From NCBI GenBank assembly GCA_031459935.1, contig JAVKHN010000011.1:1-50151 (forward strand): DNA of 50,151 nt, given 5' to 3'. Below are positions 15,764 through 24,021 of the stretch, piece by piece; position 1 is the first letter of the stretch, and each line of letters starts with the position of its first letter. The DNA is from Sysuimicrobium calidum. GTDB lineage: Bacteria > Sysuimicrobiota > Sysuimicrobiia > Sysuimicrobiales > Sysuimicrobiaceae. The position numbers and the translations under genes are program-made. The notes under the pieces were generated by a model that searched no databases, was not told the DNA's origin, and saw only the letters and a list, made by a program, of their open reading frames with translations.

Positions 15764-17496
15764 CAGTGCCGGACCTCCACGCCCGCCTCCACCGGGCTCA
15801 GCCACTGGGGAAGATAGTCCTCCCTGGCGCCCGGCACGCTGTACTCGTACGGTCCCCGGTATACCCGTGGCACTTCCCCGTGCCAGTTCCCATGCGGCGG
15901 AGGGCTGTCGGCGGACCACTCCAGGGTAGTGCCGCGCCAGGGGTTGCGATCCGCCCGCGGACCGTTCGCGAGGCTGGTGAAGAGATTATAGGCGAACACG
16001 AGGCCTCCAAGGAAGATCAAAAAGGCGCTCAGGGTGATGAAGACCTGCACGGGCTGCAACTTCGCCAGGTACGGGAAGGCCTGGTAGTTGTAGATGCGCC
16101 GGTGCATGCCCGCGAGTCCCAGGTAGTACATGGGGAAGAAGGTCCCGTACACGCCCAGGATGCTGAGCCAGAAGTGCCACCGGCCCAACCGCTCGTCCAT
16201 CATGCGGCCGAACATCTTCGGGAACCAGAAGTAGGTCCCCGCGAAGATGCCGAACAGGGCCGCCACCCCCATCACCAGGTGGAAGTGGCCCACCACGAAG
16301 AAGGTGTCGTGCAGGGGGATGTCCACCGCGGCGTTGCCCAGAAAGATCCCCGTGAGCCCCCCGGCTACGAAGGTGCTCACGAAGCCCAGGGCGAACAGCA
16401 TGGCGGTGCTGAAGTAGAGCTTGCCCCGCCACAGGGTCACCAGCCAGTTGAAGGTCTTCACCGCGCTGGGGGTTCCGATGAGGAGGGTGGTGATGGCGAA
16501 CCCCGTGCCCAGCAGGGGATGCATTCCGCTCACGAACATGTGGTGACCCCACACCACGAAGCTCAGCACCGTGATGGCCACCATGGAGCCGACCATGGCA
16601 GGATATCCGAAGATGGGCTTGCGGGCGAAGTTGGCGATCACATCCGAGACGATGCCCATGGGCGGCAGGATGACGATGTAGACCTCGGGGTGCCCGAAGA
16701 ACCAGAACAGGTGCTGCCAGAGCAGCGGGTTGCCACCCGTGTGCCGGATCACCTCCCCGCCCACCACGAGGCCCGTGGGCACAAAGAAGCTGGTGCCCGC
16801 GTGCCGGTCGAACAGCAGCAGGATTCCCGCGGCCATGAGTACGGGGAAGGTCAGCAAGGCCAGGATGGCCGCGAGGAAGATCCCCCACACGGTAAGGGGC
16901 ATCCGGCCCAGGCTCATGCCGGGCGTGCGCATCACCAGGATGGTGGTGATGTAGTTCAGGGACCCCAGCAGGGAGGAGACGCAGAAGATGGCGATGGACA
17001 GCAGCCACACGCTCTGTCCGGGGCCCGAACCCGGGGCCGCTTGAGGGAGGGCGCTGAGGGGCGGGTAGGCGGTCCAGCCGGCGTTGAGGGGACCGCCCGG
17101 CACGAAGAAGCTCGCGAGCAGCACCAGGGCGGAGAGCAGGAACACCCAGTACGAGAGCATGTTGATGAAAGGAAAGGCCATGTCCCGGGCCCCGATCTTG
17201 AGCGGCACCAGGAAGTTGGCGAACCCTCCCAGCAGGGCGGGGGTGAGCACGAAGAAGACCATGAGGGTGCCGTGCATGCTCACCGCGGCCAGGTACTGAT
17301 CCGCCTGCAGGATGCCGCTCTGGGGCCACGCGAGGTTCACCCGCATGGCCATGGCCAGGGCTCCGCCGATGAGCAGCATGACGAAGGATGTGAGGAGGTA
17401 CTGGATCCCGATGACCTTGTGGTCCTGGCTGAAGACGTACCGGGTCCAGAAGCTCTCCCGGTGAGCCTCGTGCACGCGAAGATCCGCTGCCGCCAT
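15763..17496 (-). CDS. ctaD: Cytochrome c oxidase subunit I
   Basis: The 577-residue catalytic subunit of an aa3-type oxidase, an inner-membrane protein that reduces oxygen and pumps protons. Ligands are visible: H75 and H406 for low-spin heme a, H404 for heme a3, and H269, H318 and H319 for CuB. The cross-linked tyrosine is Y273 in GHPEVY. E271 of that motif and D105 (GARDMAFP) mark an A1-type D-channel enzyme. The C-terminal 60 residues after the last helix are soluble and end in a short acidic tail. ATG 17496 follows GGAGGT. It sits between subunits II and III in one operon. Confidence 0.97.
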   Translation of the reverse strand: MAAADLRVHEAHRESFWTRYVFSQDHKVIGIQYLLTSFVMLLIGGALAMAMRVNLAWPQSGILQADQYLAAVSMHGTLMVFFVLTPALLGGFANFLVPLKIGARDMAFPFINMLSYWVFLLSALVLLASFFVPGGPLNAGWTAYPPLSALPQAAPGSGPGQSVWLLSIAIFCVSSLLGSLNYITTILVMRTPGMSLGRMPLTVWGIFLAAILALLTFPVLMAAGILLLFDRHAGTSFFVPTGLVVGGEVIRHTGGNPLLWQHLFWFFGHPEVYIVILPPMGIVSDVIANFARKPIFGYPAMVGSMVAITVLSFVVWGHHMFVSGMHPLLGTGFAITTLLIGTPSAVKTFNWLVTLWRGKLYFSTAMLFALGFVSTFVAGGLTGIFLGNAAVDIPLHDTFFVVGHFHLVMGVAALFGIFAGTYFWFPKMFGRMMDERLGRWHFWLSILGVYGTFFPMYYLGLAGMHRRIYNYQAFPYLAKLQPVQVFITLSAFLIFLGGLVFAYNLFTSLANGPRADRNPWRGTTLEWSADSPPPHGNWHGEVPRVYRGPYEYSVPGAREDYLPQWLSPVEAGVEVRH

Positions 17497-17511
17497 GGGA
17501 CCTCCTTCCCT

Positions 17512-18360
17512 TCACCTTCCCTGCGCCTGCCGGCGCAGCCAGCGATCGAACTCCTCCTGCGTCACCACCCGCACCTGCCCGTACATGGTGTAGTGCCCTA
17601 CCCCGCACAGCTCCGCGCAGGCGATGTCAAAGGTGCCGGTGCGGGTGGGGGTGAGCCAGAGCTCCGTGGTGCTTCCCGGCAGGAGGTCCTTCTTCAGCCG
17701 GAAGGCAGGGACCCAGAAGCTGTGCTGGACGTCCCGGGTCCGCAGGAGGATGTGGGCGGGCCGGTTCACCACGAGATAGATCTCGCTGCTGACCACATCG
17801 TCCTTCGCGGCGGGATCCTGCGGGTCCACATTGAAGGGCTGCGGGATACGGGGGTCCACCCGGCCCAGCTTCCCGTCCGGGCCGGGATACCGGGCCGACC
17901 AGCTGAACTGCTGCCCCCGGATCTCGATGAGGAAGGCGTCCGGAGGCGGCGAGGCATGCAGCCTGGACCAAGTCACCATCCCCGCCACGCTGAGGCTCAC
18001 CAGCACCGCCGCGGGAACCGCGGTGTAGAGCACCTCCAGAGGTGTGCTGTGGGGGAAGTAGTAGGCCCGGGGCTGTCCCCGGGTGCGGTATCGGATCACG
18101 AAGTAGCCCAGCAGCGCGTGGACGAGGAGGAAGGCGGCGCCCGTTACGCCCAGGGTGACCTCGATGAGCCGATCGATGCTGGCACCCTCCCGTGCGGCCA
18201 GGGGAGGAAGCCACCAGGCGCGCCGGGCGTACAGGGTGACGGCCACCGCGGCCAGCATGAACAGCCAGAACAGGAGCCCCAATCCGAGTCCGGAGCCCGC
18301 GGTCCGCTCCAGGGGATTCTGGGCACTCTCCGAAGAAGGGGCCGGTGTCCCGTGTGCCAT
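17512..18360 (-). CDS. ctaC: Cytochrome c oxidase subunit II
   Basis: A 282-residue subunit II carrying the CuA centre that takes electrons from cytochrome c. The ligands are H213 (VQHSFWVP), C248, E250, C252, H256 and M259 (CAELCGVGHYTM), and the aromatic GQQFSW electron-entry motif is at 149-154. An extra N-terminal helix (about 24-45) precedes the two standard ones (67-91, 108-131), and there is no fused cytochrome c, so the enzyme is aa3 rather than caa3. First gene of the operon. ATG 18360 follows GGAGCAGGC. No sco, ctaA or ctaB gene is nearby. Confidence 0.96.
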   Translation of the reverse strand: MAHGTPAPSSESAQNPLERTAGSGLGLGLLFWLFMLAAVAVTLYARRAWWLPPLAAREGASIDRLIEVTLGVTGAAFLLVHALLGYFVIRYRTRGQPRAYYFPHSTPLEVLYTAVPAAVLVSLSVAGMVTWSRLHASPPPDAFLIEIRGQQFSWSARYPGPDGKLGRVDPRIPQPFNVDPQDPAAKDDVVSSEIYLVVNRPAHILLRTRDVQHSFWVPAFRLKKDLLPGSTTELWLTPTRTGTFDIACAELCGVGHYTMYGQVRVVTQEEFDRWLRRQAQGR

Positions 18361-18434
18361 CGCCTGCTCCGTTTTTGCACAGGAGAAGGATCAGGGATCC
18401 GGCCGACCGCGGTCCAGATCGCCCGACCTCCTCC

Positions 18435-18461
18435 AGTATAGGTTAGTTTACCTCATGTAAA
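18435..18461 (-). promoter_or_regulatory. Putative promoter of the oxidase operon
   Basis: On the minus strand TTTACA (18456-18461) and TATACT (18435-18440) are separated by 15 bp, a slightly short sigma-70-like spacing, about 75 bp upstream of ctaC. The -10 is a near-consensus match. Confidence 0.55.
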
Positions 18462-18462
18462 C
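18446..18462. promoter_or_regulatory. Inverted repeat GTTTAC-N5-GTAAAC overlapping the -35
   Basis: Two perfect 6-bp arms flank CTCAT. The repeat covers the -35 hexamer and part of the spacer of the oxidase promoter, the position of a repressor operator. The regulator is not identified. Confidence 0.5.
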
Positions 18463-18471
18463 CACACGGCT

Positions 18472-18864
18472 TCAGTACGCACTCCACCGGGCCTTCCGGG
18501 CCTCCCACAGATCCTCGTTGGCCTTGAGGGCACAGTAGAGCCACACGAGGGGCGCGAGCAGCCCGCCGGAGAGGAGCACCAGGGCCGCGAGGGCCACGAA
18601 GTGCGCCCAAAGGCCCATGGCGAGGTACCAGAAGGGCCCGAACGCCGCGGCCGCCCAGTTCCACGAAAGCCGCGGGGGAGGGATGCGGTCCCCGAGGTCC
18701 TCCCGAAGGCCCATGCGGGGGAAGGGAAGGGAGACCTCGCTGAGGGAGCGGGTGAGCTCCTCCCAGGCACTTCGCCAGCTGGGCGCCAAGAGCCTCCACC
18801 CCACGTAAACCGCCCCGCCCATCACCCCCAGCGCGATGAGGATGCCGAAAAGGGTCACGGCCAT
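18472..18864 (-). CDS. Small membrane protein, DUF2628-like
   Basis: A 130-residue protein with an N-terminal membrane helix (residues 3-25), an amphipathic linker and a C-terminal hydrophobic part. The segment LSWNWAAAAFGPFWYLAMGLW followed by a long hydrophobic stretch and YCALKANEDLW matches the layout of DUF2628 proteins (WNWAAFxFGPFW). The function is unknown. ATG 18864 is used; the frame is open far upstream only because of the high GC. Single gene, just upstream of the oxidase promoter on the same strand. Confidence 0.75.
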   Translation of the reverse strand: MAVTLFGILIALGVMGGAVYVGWRLLAPSWRSAWEELTRSLSEVSLPFPRMGLREDLGDRIPPPRLSWNWAAAAFGPFWYLAMGLWAHFVALAALVLLSGGLLAPLVWLYCALKANEDLWEARKARWSAY

Positions 18865-18941
18865 GGAACGCTCCTCGCCTCGGACGGTATCGGGTCCATT
18901 GTGCACCGGTTCCGGGCCTGCGTCCAGAAGCCTCGGTCGCC

Positions 18942-18969
18942 TTGACCCGGAAGGGACTCCTGGTATACT
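18942..18969 (+). promoter_or_regulatory. Promoter of tRNA-Tyr
   Basis: TTGACC (18942-18947) and TATACT (18964-18969) are separated by 16 bp, a strong sigma-70-type match ending 11 bp before the tRNA-Tyr gene. It may also drive tRNA-Gly, folD and folC, since no other promoter is obvious before them. Confidence 0.7.
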
Positions 18970-18980
18970 CAGCAGTGGTT

Positions 18981-19067
18981 GGGCGGGTGCCCGAGCGGAC
19001 AAAGGGGGCTGACTGTAGATCAGCTGGCGGAACGCCTTCGGAGGTTCGAATCCTTCCCCGCCCACCA
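18981..19067 (+). tRNA. tRNA-Tyr (GTA)
   Basis: An 87-nt class II tRNA. The acceptor arms are GGGCGGG and CCCGCCC, the anticodon stem-loop GCTGA-CTGTAGA-TCAGC gives GTA, there is a long variable arm, and CCA is encoded at 19065-19067. Confidence 0.96.
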
Positions 19068-19079
19068 GAGGAGTGAGGA

Positions 19080-19153
19080 GCGGGAGTAGCTCAATGGTAG
19101 AGCCCCAGCCTTCCAAGCTGGTGGTGCGGGTTCGATTCCCGTCTCCCGCTCCA
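19080..19153 (+). tRNA. tRNA-Gly (TCC)
   Basis: A 74-nt tRNA. The acceptor arms are GCGGGAG and CTCCCGC, the anticodon stem-loop CCAGC-CTTCCAA-GCTGG gives TCC, and CCA is encoded at 19151-19153. It follows tRNA-Tyr by 12 bp and precedes folD by 44 bp. Confidence 0.96.
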
Positions 19154-19197
19154 GAGTAGGAATACGATCCCCATCCTAGACGGACGCAGAGGGAGCC

Positions 19198-20064
19198 ATG
19201 GCGTACCTCCTCGATGGACAGCAGCTTGCGGCCCGCGTGGAACAGGAGGTCCGGGAGCAAGTGGAGGCCTTCGTGCGGACGCGGGGCGTCACCCCCTGTC
19301 TTGCGGCCATTCTCGTGGGGAACAACCCTGCCTCCGCGGTCTACGTGCGGAACAAGACCCGGGCCGCGGGTCGGGTGGGCATCCGCTCGGAGACCTTCCA
19401 CCTCCCGGAAGAGACCACCCAAGCGGAGGTCCTGGAGCTCGTGGATCGTCTGAACGCACGGCCGGACGTGCACGGCATCCTGCCGCAGATGCCCATGCCT
19501 CCGCACATCGATCCGGAGGCCATCTTCGAGCGGATCGATCCCCGCAAGGACGTAGACGGCCTGAGCCCCTACAACACCGGCCGTCTCGCCCTGGGCCGGC
19601 CGCACTTGGTGCCCTGCACCCCCCTTGGCATCCTGGCCCTGATCCGGCAGACCGGCATCTCCCTGGTGGGCAAGCACGCGGTGGTCCTGGGGAGGAGCAG
19701 CTTGGTGGGCAAACCCGCGGCCCTGTTGCTCCTCGGGGAGCACGCCACCGTCACCCTGTGCCATTCCCGTACGGAGAACCTGGCGGAGCACACGCGCCGG
19801 GCCGACGTCCTCGTGGTGGCCGTGGGGCGGCCGCGCCTGGTGACCGCGGAGATGGTGAAGCCCGGGGCCGTGGTCATCGACGTGGGCATCAACCGGGTGG
19901 ACGGTCGGCTTGTGGGGGACGTGGACTTCGAGGGCGTACGGGAGGTGGCGGGCTGGATCACCCCGGTCCCCGGCGGGGTGGGGCCCATGACCATCGCCAT
20001 GCTCCTCCGGAACACCCTGCAGGCCGCGCAGCTCCAGGTGGCCGTGGACGCTCCGGTCCCATGA
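19198..20064 (+). CDS. folD: Methylenetetrahydrofolate dehydrogenase/cyclohydrolase
   Basis: A 288-residue cytoplasmic bifunctional enzyme that interconverts methylene-, methenyl- and 10-formyl-tetrahydrofolate using NADP. Landmarks are the active-site Y49 and K53 (YVRNK), a variant of the QLPLP loop (LPQMPMP, about 95-101), KDVDGLSPYNTG, the cofactor motif GRSSLVGKP and the C-terminal TPVPGGVGPMT. ATG follows AGAGGGAG. It overlaps folC by ATGA, so two steps of folate metabolism are translated together; tRNA-Gly lies just upstream. Confidence 0.97.
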   Translation: MAYLLDGQQLAARVEQEVREQVEAFVRTRGVTPCLAAILVGNNPASAVYVRNKTRAAGRVGIRSETFHLPEETTQAEVLELVDRLNARPDVHGILPQMPMPPHIDPEAIFERIDPRKDVDGLSPYNTGRLALGRPHLVPCTPLGILALIRQTGISLVGKHAVVLGRSSLVGKPAALLLLGEHATVTLCHSRTENLAEHTRRADVLVVAVGRPRLVTAEMVKPGAVVIDVGINRVDGRLVGDVDFEGVREVAGWITPVPGGVGPMTIAMLLRNTLQAAQLQVAVDAPVP

Positions 20065-21392
20065 CCTATCAGCAGGCGCTGGCGTGGCTCGAAGGCCTGC
20101 TCAACTACGAGCGGGCCCCCATGCCCTATGCCCAGATCAAGCTGAACCGTATTCGAGCGCTCCTCGGCCGCCTCGGCAACCCACACACCTCCCTGCGCAC
20201 GGTGCTGGTGGCGGGCACGAAGGGCAAGGGAAGCACCGCGGCCATGATGGCCGCGGTGCTACAGGAGAGCGGGGAGCGGGTGGGGCTGTACTCCAAGCCC
20301 CACCTAGTGGACTTCCGGGAGCGGATCCGCGTGGGGGACGTGCTGGTCTCGGAGGAGACCCTCGCGGACCTGGTGGCGGAGGTACGCCCGGCGGTGGAGG
20401 CGGGGGATGCGGACCCCTGGGGCCGGGCCACCTACTTCGAGGTCTCCGTGGCCCTGGCGCTCTTATACTTCCTCCGCGAGCGGGTGCATCGGGCCATCCT
20501 GGAGGTGGGGATCGGGGGACGCCTCGATGCCACCAACGTCTGCGACCCCGAGCTCTCCGTCATCACCCCCATCTCCTACGACCACACGGACCTGCTGGGC
20601 AACACCCTGCGGGAGATTGCCTCGGAGAAGGTGGGGATCGCCCGGCGGCGGGGCACCGTAGTGACCGCTCCGCAACTTCCGGAGCCCTGGGAGGTCCTCC
20701 ACGAGCGGTGCCGGGAGTTGGGAGCCCACCTCATCGAGGTGGGACGGGACGTGCGCTACGAGATCCATCGGGTAGGGCTCGACGGCGTGGATTTCACGGT
20801 GGAGACCCCTCTGAGCCGGTACGAGGACCTCCACGTGCCGCTGCTCGGGCGGCACCAGGCGGTGAACGCCGCGGTAGCCGTCACCGCGGTGGAGGAGCTG
20901 CTGCGCCGGGAAGGACGGAGGATCGCGCCGGAAGTGGTGCGCGCGGGGCTTGCGCGCCTGTCCTGGCCCGCCCGACAGGAGCTTCTGAGCTTCCGGCCGG
21001 CCATCCTGGTGGATGTGGCCCACAACCCTGCCAGCATGGCTGCCCTGCGGGACACCCTCAAGGAGCTGTTCCCGGGGCGGCGGGTGGTGCTGGTGCTGGG
21101 GATGATCGCCACCCACGATCCGGACCCCGTGGCCCAGCTCATCGTCCCGCTTGCGGAGGAAGTCATCACCACCACCCCGCAGGATCCCCGGGCCCTTCCG
21201 GCCGATGCCCTCGCGGAGGTAGCGCGGCGGTATACCTCCCGGGTCCTGAGCCTGCTAGATCCACAGGAGGCCCTGGCCAGCTCCCTGCGTCGGCTGGGAG
21301 AGGAAGATCTCCTGGTGGTCACCGGCTCCTTCTACCTCGCAGGCCCCCTTCGGGAAGCGCTGCTCCGCTCCCTGCGCTCCCCGGTTCCCTGA
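20061..21392 (+). CDS. folC: Folylpolyglutamate/dihydrofolate synthase
   Basis: A 443-residue Mur-ligase-type enzyme that adds glutamates to folates, and in many bacteria also makes dihydrofolate. The ATP loop is GTKGKGST (52-59). Next come YSKPHLVDFRERIR, EVGIGGRLDATN and SYDHTDLLGNT of the central domain, and DVAHNPASM of the C-terminal ligase domain. ATG 20061 overlaps the folD stop, although the frame is open upstream. Whether it is mono- or bifunctional cannot be seen. Confidence 0.95.
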   Translation: MTYQQALAWLEGLLNYERAPMPYAQIKLNRIRALLGRLGNPHTSLRTVLVAGTKGKGSTAAMMAAVLQESGERVGLYSKPHLVDFRERIRVGDVLVSEETLADLVAEVRPAVEAGDADPWGRATYFEVSVALALLYFLRERVHRAILEVGIGGRLDATNVCDPELSVITPISYDHTDLLGNTLREIASEKVGIARRRGTVVTAPQLPEPWEVLHERCRELGAHLIEVGRDVRYEIHRVGLDGVDFTVETPLSRYEDLHVPLLGRHQAVNAAVAVTAVEELLRREGRRIAPEVVRAGLARLSWPARQELLSFRPAILVDVAHNPASMAALRDTLKELFPGRRVVLVLGMIATHDPDPVAQLIVPLAEEVITTTPQDPRALPADALAEVARRYTSRVLSLLDPQEALASSLRRLGEEDLLVVTGSFYLAGPLREALLRSLRSPVP

Positions 21393-21435
21393 CGGCTTAG
21401 CCCCGACGCGGTGGCAGGCGGTATGATGGGGGGTG

Positions 21436-23040
21436 ATGTGGGTGGATGTGCTGGTGGAGGCCATCCTCGCGGAGCGTCCGGCCCCCTACGTGGTGAATGA
21501 CTCCTGGACGCCTTCCGGCCTCGTGCACGTGGGATCCCTGCGGGGGGTGATCCTCCACGACGCCCTCGTCCGGGGACTCCGGGAGCAGGGGGCGGAGGTG
21601 CGGTTCCTCTACGGATTCGACGACTACGATCCCTTCGACGCAATTCCCCCGGGATTGCCGGAGAACCTCCTCCGTCCGCACCTGGGAAAGCCCCTGAGCG
21701 AGGTGCCGTGGGTGGACGCGACCGCGGCGAGCTTCGCCCACCGCTACATCGCGGAGTTCGAGTCCATCATCCGGGCGGTGGGAGGAGGGTGTACGTTTTA
21801 CCGCACCAGCGACCTCTACCGGTCGGGCCAGTTCGACGGAGCCCTGCGGGTGGTGTTGGACCGGGCAGAGGAGATCGTGCGCATCGAGCGGGAGATCACG
21901 GGCAGCACCCGGGCGGAGCGGCACCCGGTGCAGGTGGTGTGCGAGGCGTGTGGCCGCATCGCCACCACGGCGGTGCTCGGTTGGGACGGAAGGGAGGTGG
22001 CGTACGAGTGCCGGCCGGACAAGGTGACGTGGGCGCGGGGCTGCGGGTACCGGGGCCGCCGCTCACCCTTCCGGGGTGGGGCCAAGATGACCTTCCGGAC
22101 GGAGTGGGCCGCCAAGTGGTGGATCTTCGGGGTCCGGGTGGAGGGGGCCGGGAAGGACCACATGACCCGGGGGGGCACCCATGACACCGCCTCCGCGGTG
22201 GCCCGCCGGATCTTCGGGATCACCCCACCCTTTCCCATCCCCTACGAGTGGATCTACGTGGGCGGCAAGAAGATGTCGGGGAGTGCGGGCAGGGGCGTTC
22301 CCGCCCGGGACCTGCTGGAGGTGCTGCGGCCGCAGCTGGTGCGGTTCCTCATCGTGCGGGCCCACCACCGCACCGCCATCGAGTTCGATCCCCGCGGGGA
22401 GACCGTTCCTCGACTCTACGACGAGTACGACCGGGCGGCGGCCGCGTACTTCGGGGAACTGCGGCCCAGGACTCCCGGAGAGGCGGAGGACATCCGGGAC
22501 CTCGCCCGCACCTTCCGCTATGCCTGGCTTCGCGACACACCCCCGGAGCCCTTCTACCGACCCCGGTTCGCGAAGCTCGCCTACCTCGTGCAGATGCCGC
22601 ACGTGGACCTCGAGGCCGCGGTGGCCCGGGAGAAGGGGGCACCCTTAACGGATCAGGACCGGGAGGAGCTTCGGGCGCGGGTACAGGACGCCCGGCGGTG
22701 GCTGGAGCGGTGGGCGCCGGATCGCTACCGGTTCACGGTCCAGGTCCGGCTGCCCGAGGCTGCCCGGGGCCTTTCGCCCGCGCAACGCACCCTGCTCGCG
22801 CGGCTCGCGGACTTCCTCGAACGGGAGGAGCCGACGGGCGAGGCGGTGCAGGCCCGGATCCACGCCCTGAAGGCCGAGCTGGGGCTCTCTCCCGAGCAGG
22901 CCTTCGGCGCCCTCTACCTGAGCTTTCTCGGCAAACCCAGCGGGCCGCAGGCGGGGTGGATGCTGGCGGCCCTGGATCGGCAGTTCGTGGTGCAGCGTCT
23001 GCGGGAGGCGAGCCAGGCGGTGCCGACTCCTGCCTCGTGA
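21436..23040 (+). CDS. lysS: Class I lysyl-tRNA synthetase (archaeal type)
   Basis: A 534-residue class I LysRS that charges tRNA-Lys, unrelated to the common class II enzyme. The Rossmann-fold signatures are HVGS (residues 31-34, HIGH class) and KMSGS (279-283, KMSKS class). A CEAC pair (C169, C172) belongs to an insertion that may bind zinc, and GGTHDTASAVA and GAGKDHMTRGG are typical of the family. The C-terminal helical domain binds the anticodon. ATG 21436 is chosen; GTG 21433 directly before it is an alternative and the Shine-Dalgarno is poorly spaced for both. Class I LysRS is the archaeal norm and occurs in scattered bacteria (spirochaetes, some alphaproteobacteria), pointing to old transfer. 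Confidence 0.94.
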   Translation: MWVDVLVEAILAERPAPYVVNDSWTPSGLVHVGSLRGVILHDALVRGLREQGAEVRFLYGFDDYDPFDAIPPGLPENLLRPHLGKPLSEVPWVDATAASFAHRYIAEFESIIRAVGGGCTFYRTSDLYRSGQFDGALRVVLDRAEEIVRIEREITGSTRAERHPVQVVCEACGRIATTAVLGWDGREVAYECRPDKVTWARGCGYRGRRSPFRGGAKMTFRTEWAAKWWIFGVRVEGAGKDHMTRGGTHDTASAVARRIFGITPPFPIPYEWIYVGGKKMSGSAGRGVPARDLLEVLRPQLVRFLIVRAHHRTAIEFDPRGETVPRLYDEYDRAAAAYFGELRPRTPGEAEDIRDLARTFRYAWLRDTPPEPFYRPRFAKLAYLVQMPHVDLEAAVAREKGAPLTDQDREELRARVQDARRWLERWAPDRYRFTVQVRLPEAARGLSPAQRTLLARLADFLEREEPTGEAVQARIHALKAELGLSPEQAFGALYLSFLGKPSGPQAGWMLAALDRQFVVQRLREASQAVPTPAS

Positions 23041-23046
23041 GGGAAG

Positions 23047-23997
23047 ATGGGAGAGCACGGCCGGTGTGTGGTGGTGTGCACGGTGCGGATCGGCCCGCAC
23101 CACGAGGCCATGATCCGGGCCGTGGACAGCCGGGTGGAACTGCGGGTGGTGCCCCGCCCCGAGGCCCTGGACCACGCTGTGGAGGCCGAGGTGTGGGTGG
23201 GGTGGGACCTGCCGGAGGGGACCCTGGAACGGGCGGAGCGGCTGCGATGGGTACACTCCACCGCCGCGGGAGTGGAGAACCTGCTCCCAAAGCTCGCGGG
23301 CCGAGATGTCCTCCTCACGAACAGCCGGGGCATCCACGCCATCCCCATGGCGGAGCACGTGCTCGGGTGCCTCCTGGTGTTCGCCCGGAACCTCCACCTG
23401 GCGTTCCGTCACCAGGTCCACCGGCGGTGGCAGCCGGAGCCGGGTGGGGAGCTGTGGGGGGCCACGGTGGGGATCCTGGGTCTTGGGGCCATCGGACAGG
23501 AGGTGGCCCGCCGGTGCCGGGCCTTCGGCGCCCGGGTCGTGGGCCTGCGGCGCACCGCCGCACCGGTGCCTGAGGTGGAGGAAGTATACGGGCCCGAAGG
23601 GCTGGAGGCGGTTCTCCGGCGCTCGGACTACGTGGTGCTCACGCTCCCCCTCACCCCGCAAACCCGGGGACTGATCGGGGCACAGGAGCTGGGGTGGATG
23701 AAGCCGGGGGCGGTGCTCGTCAACGTGGGCCGGGGAGCTCTGTTGGACGAGCGGGCGCTCGTGGAGGCGCTCCGGTCGGGGAGGCTGCGGGGTGCGGCCC
23801 TCGATGTCTTCGAGACCGAGCCGCTCTCCCCAGAGCACCCCCTGTGGGACCTGCCCAACGTCCTGATCACCCCGCACGTCTCGGGTAACTCCCCCCGGTA
23901 CATGGACCGGGCCATCCCGTTGTTCTGCGATAACCTCCGTCGCTACCTTCGAGGAGAGGGGTTGCGGAACGTCGTAGATCCGGAGCTGGGATACTGA
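23047..23997 (+). CDS. D-2-hydroxyacid dehydrogenase
   Basis: A 316-residue NAD(P)-dependent enzyme of the phosphoglycerate/glyoxylate dehydrogenase family. It has the nucleotide motif GILGLGAIG (142-150), catalytic R229 (NVGRGALLDE), the acidic FETEP motif (255-259) and H277 (TPHVSGN). It lacks the ACT domain of SerA, so glyoxylate/hydroxypyruvate reductase or a related activity is likelier; the substrate is unclear. ATG follows GAGGGAAG. It lies 6 bp after lysS. Confidence 0.92.
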   Translation: MGEHGRCVVVCTVRIGPHHEAMIRAVDSRVELRVVPRPEALDHAVEAEVWVGWDLPEGTLERAERLRWVHSTAAGVENLLPKLAGRDVLLTNSRGIHAIPMAEHVLGCLLVFARNLHLAFRHQVHRRWQPEPGGELWGATVGILGLGAIGQEVARRCRAFGARVVGLRRTAAPVPEVEEVYGPEGLEAVLRRSDYVVLTLPLTPQTRGLIGAQELGWMKPGAVLVNVGRGALLDERALVEALRSGRLRGAALDVFETEPLSPEHPLWDLPNVLITPHVSGNSPRYMDRAIPLFCDNLRRYLRGEGLRNVVDPELGY

Positions 23998-24021
23998 CCG
24001 AGAGGGGGAAGGAGGCACAGG

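Noticed and set aside
15766..18441. 891-codon plus-strand frame opposite the oxidase genes
   Set aside because: The sequence is rich in H, E, G and Q without any fold or signal, while the opposite strand has all heme and copper ligands in place.
18865..19791. Long N-terminal extension of the DUF2628-like protein
   Set aside because: It would run through two tRNA genes and folD on the opposite strand.
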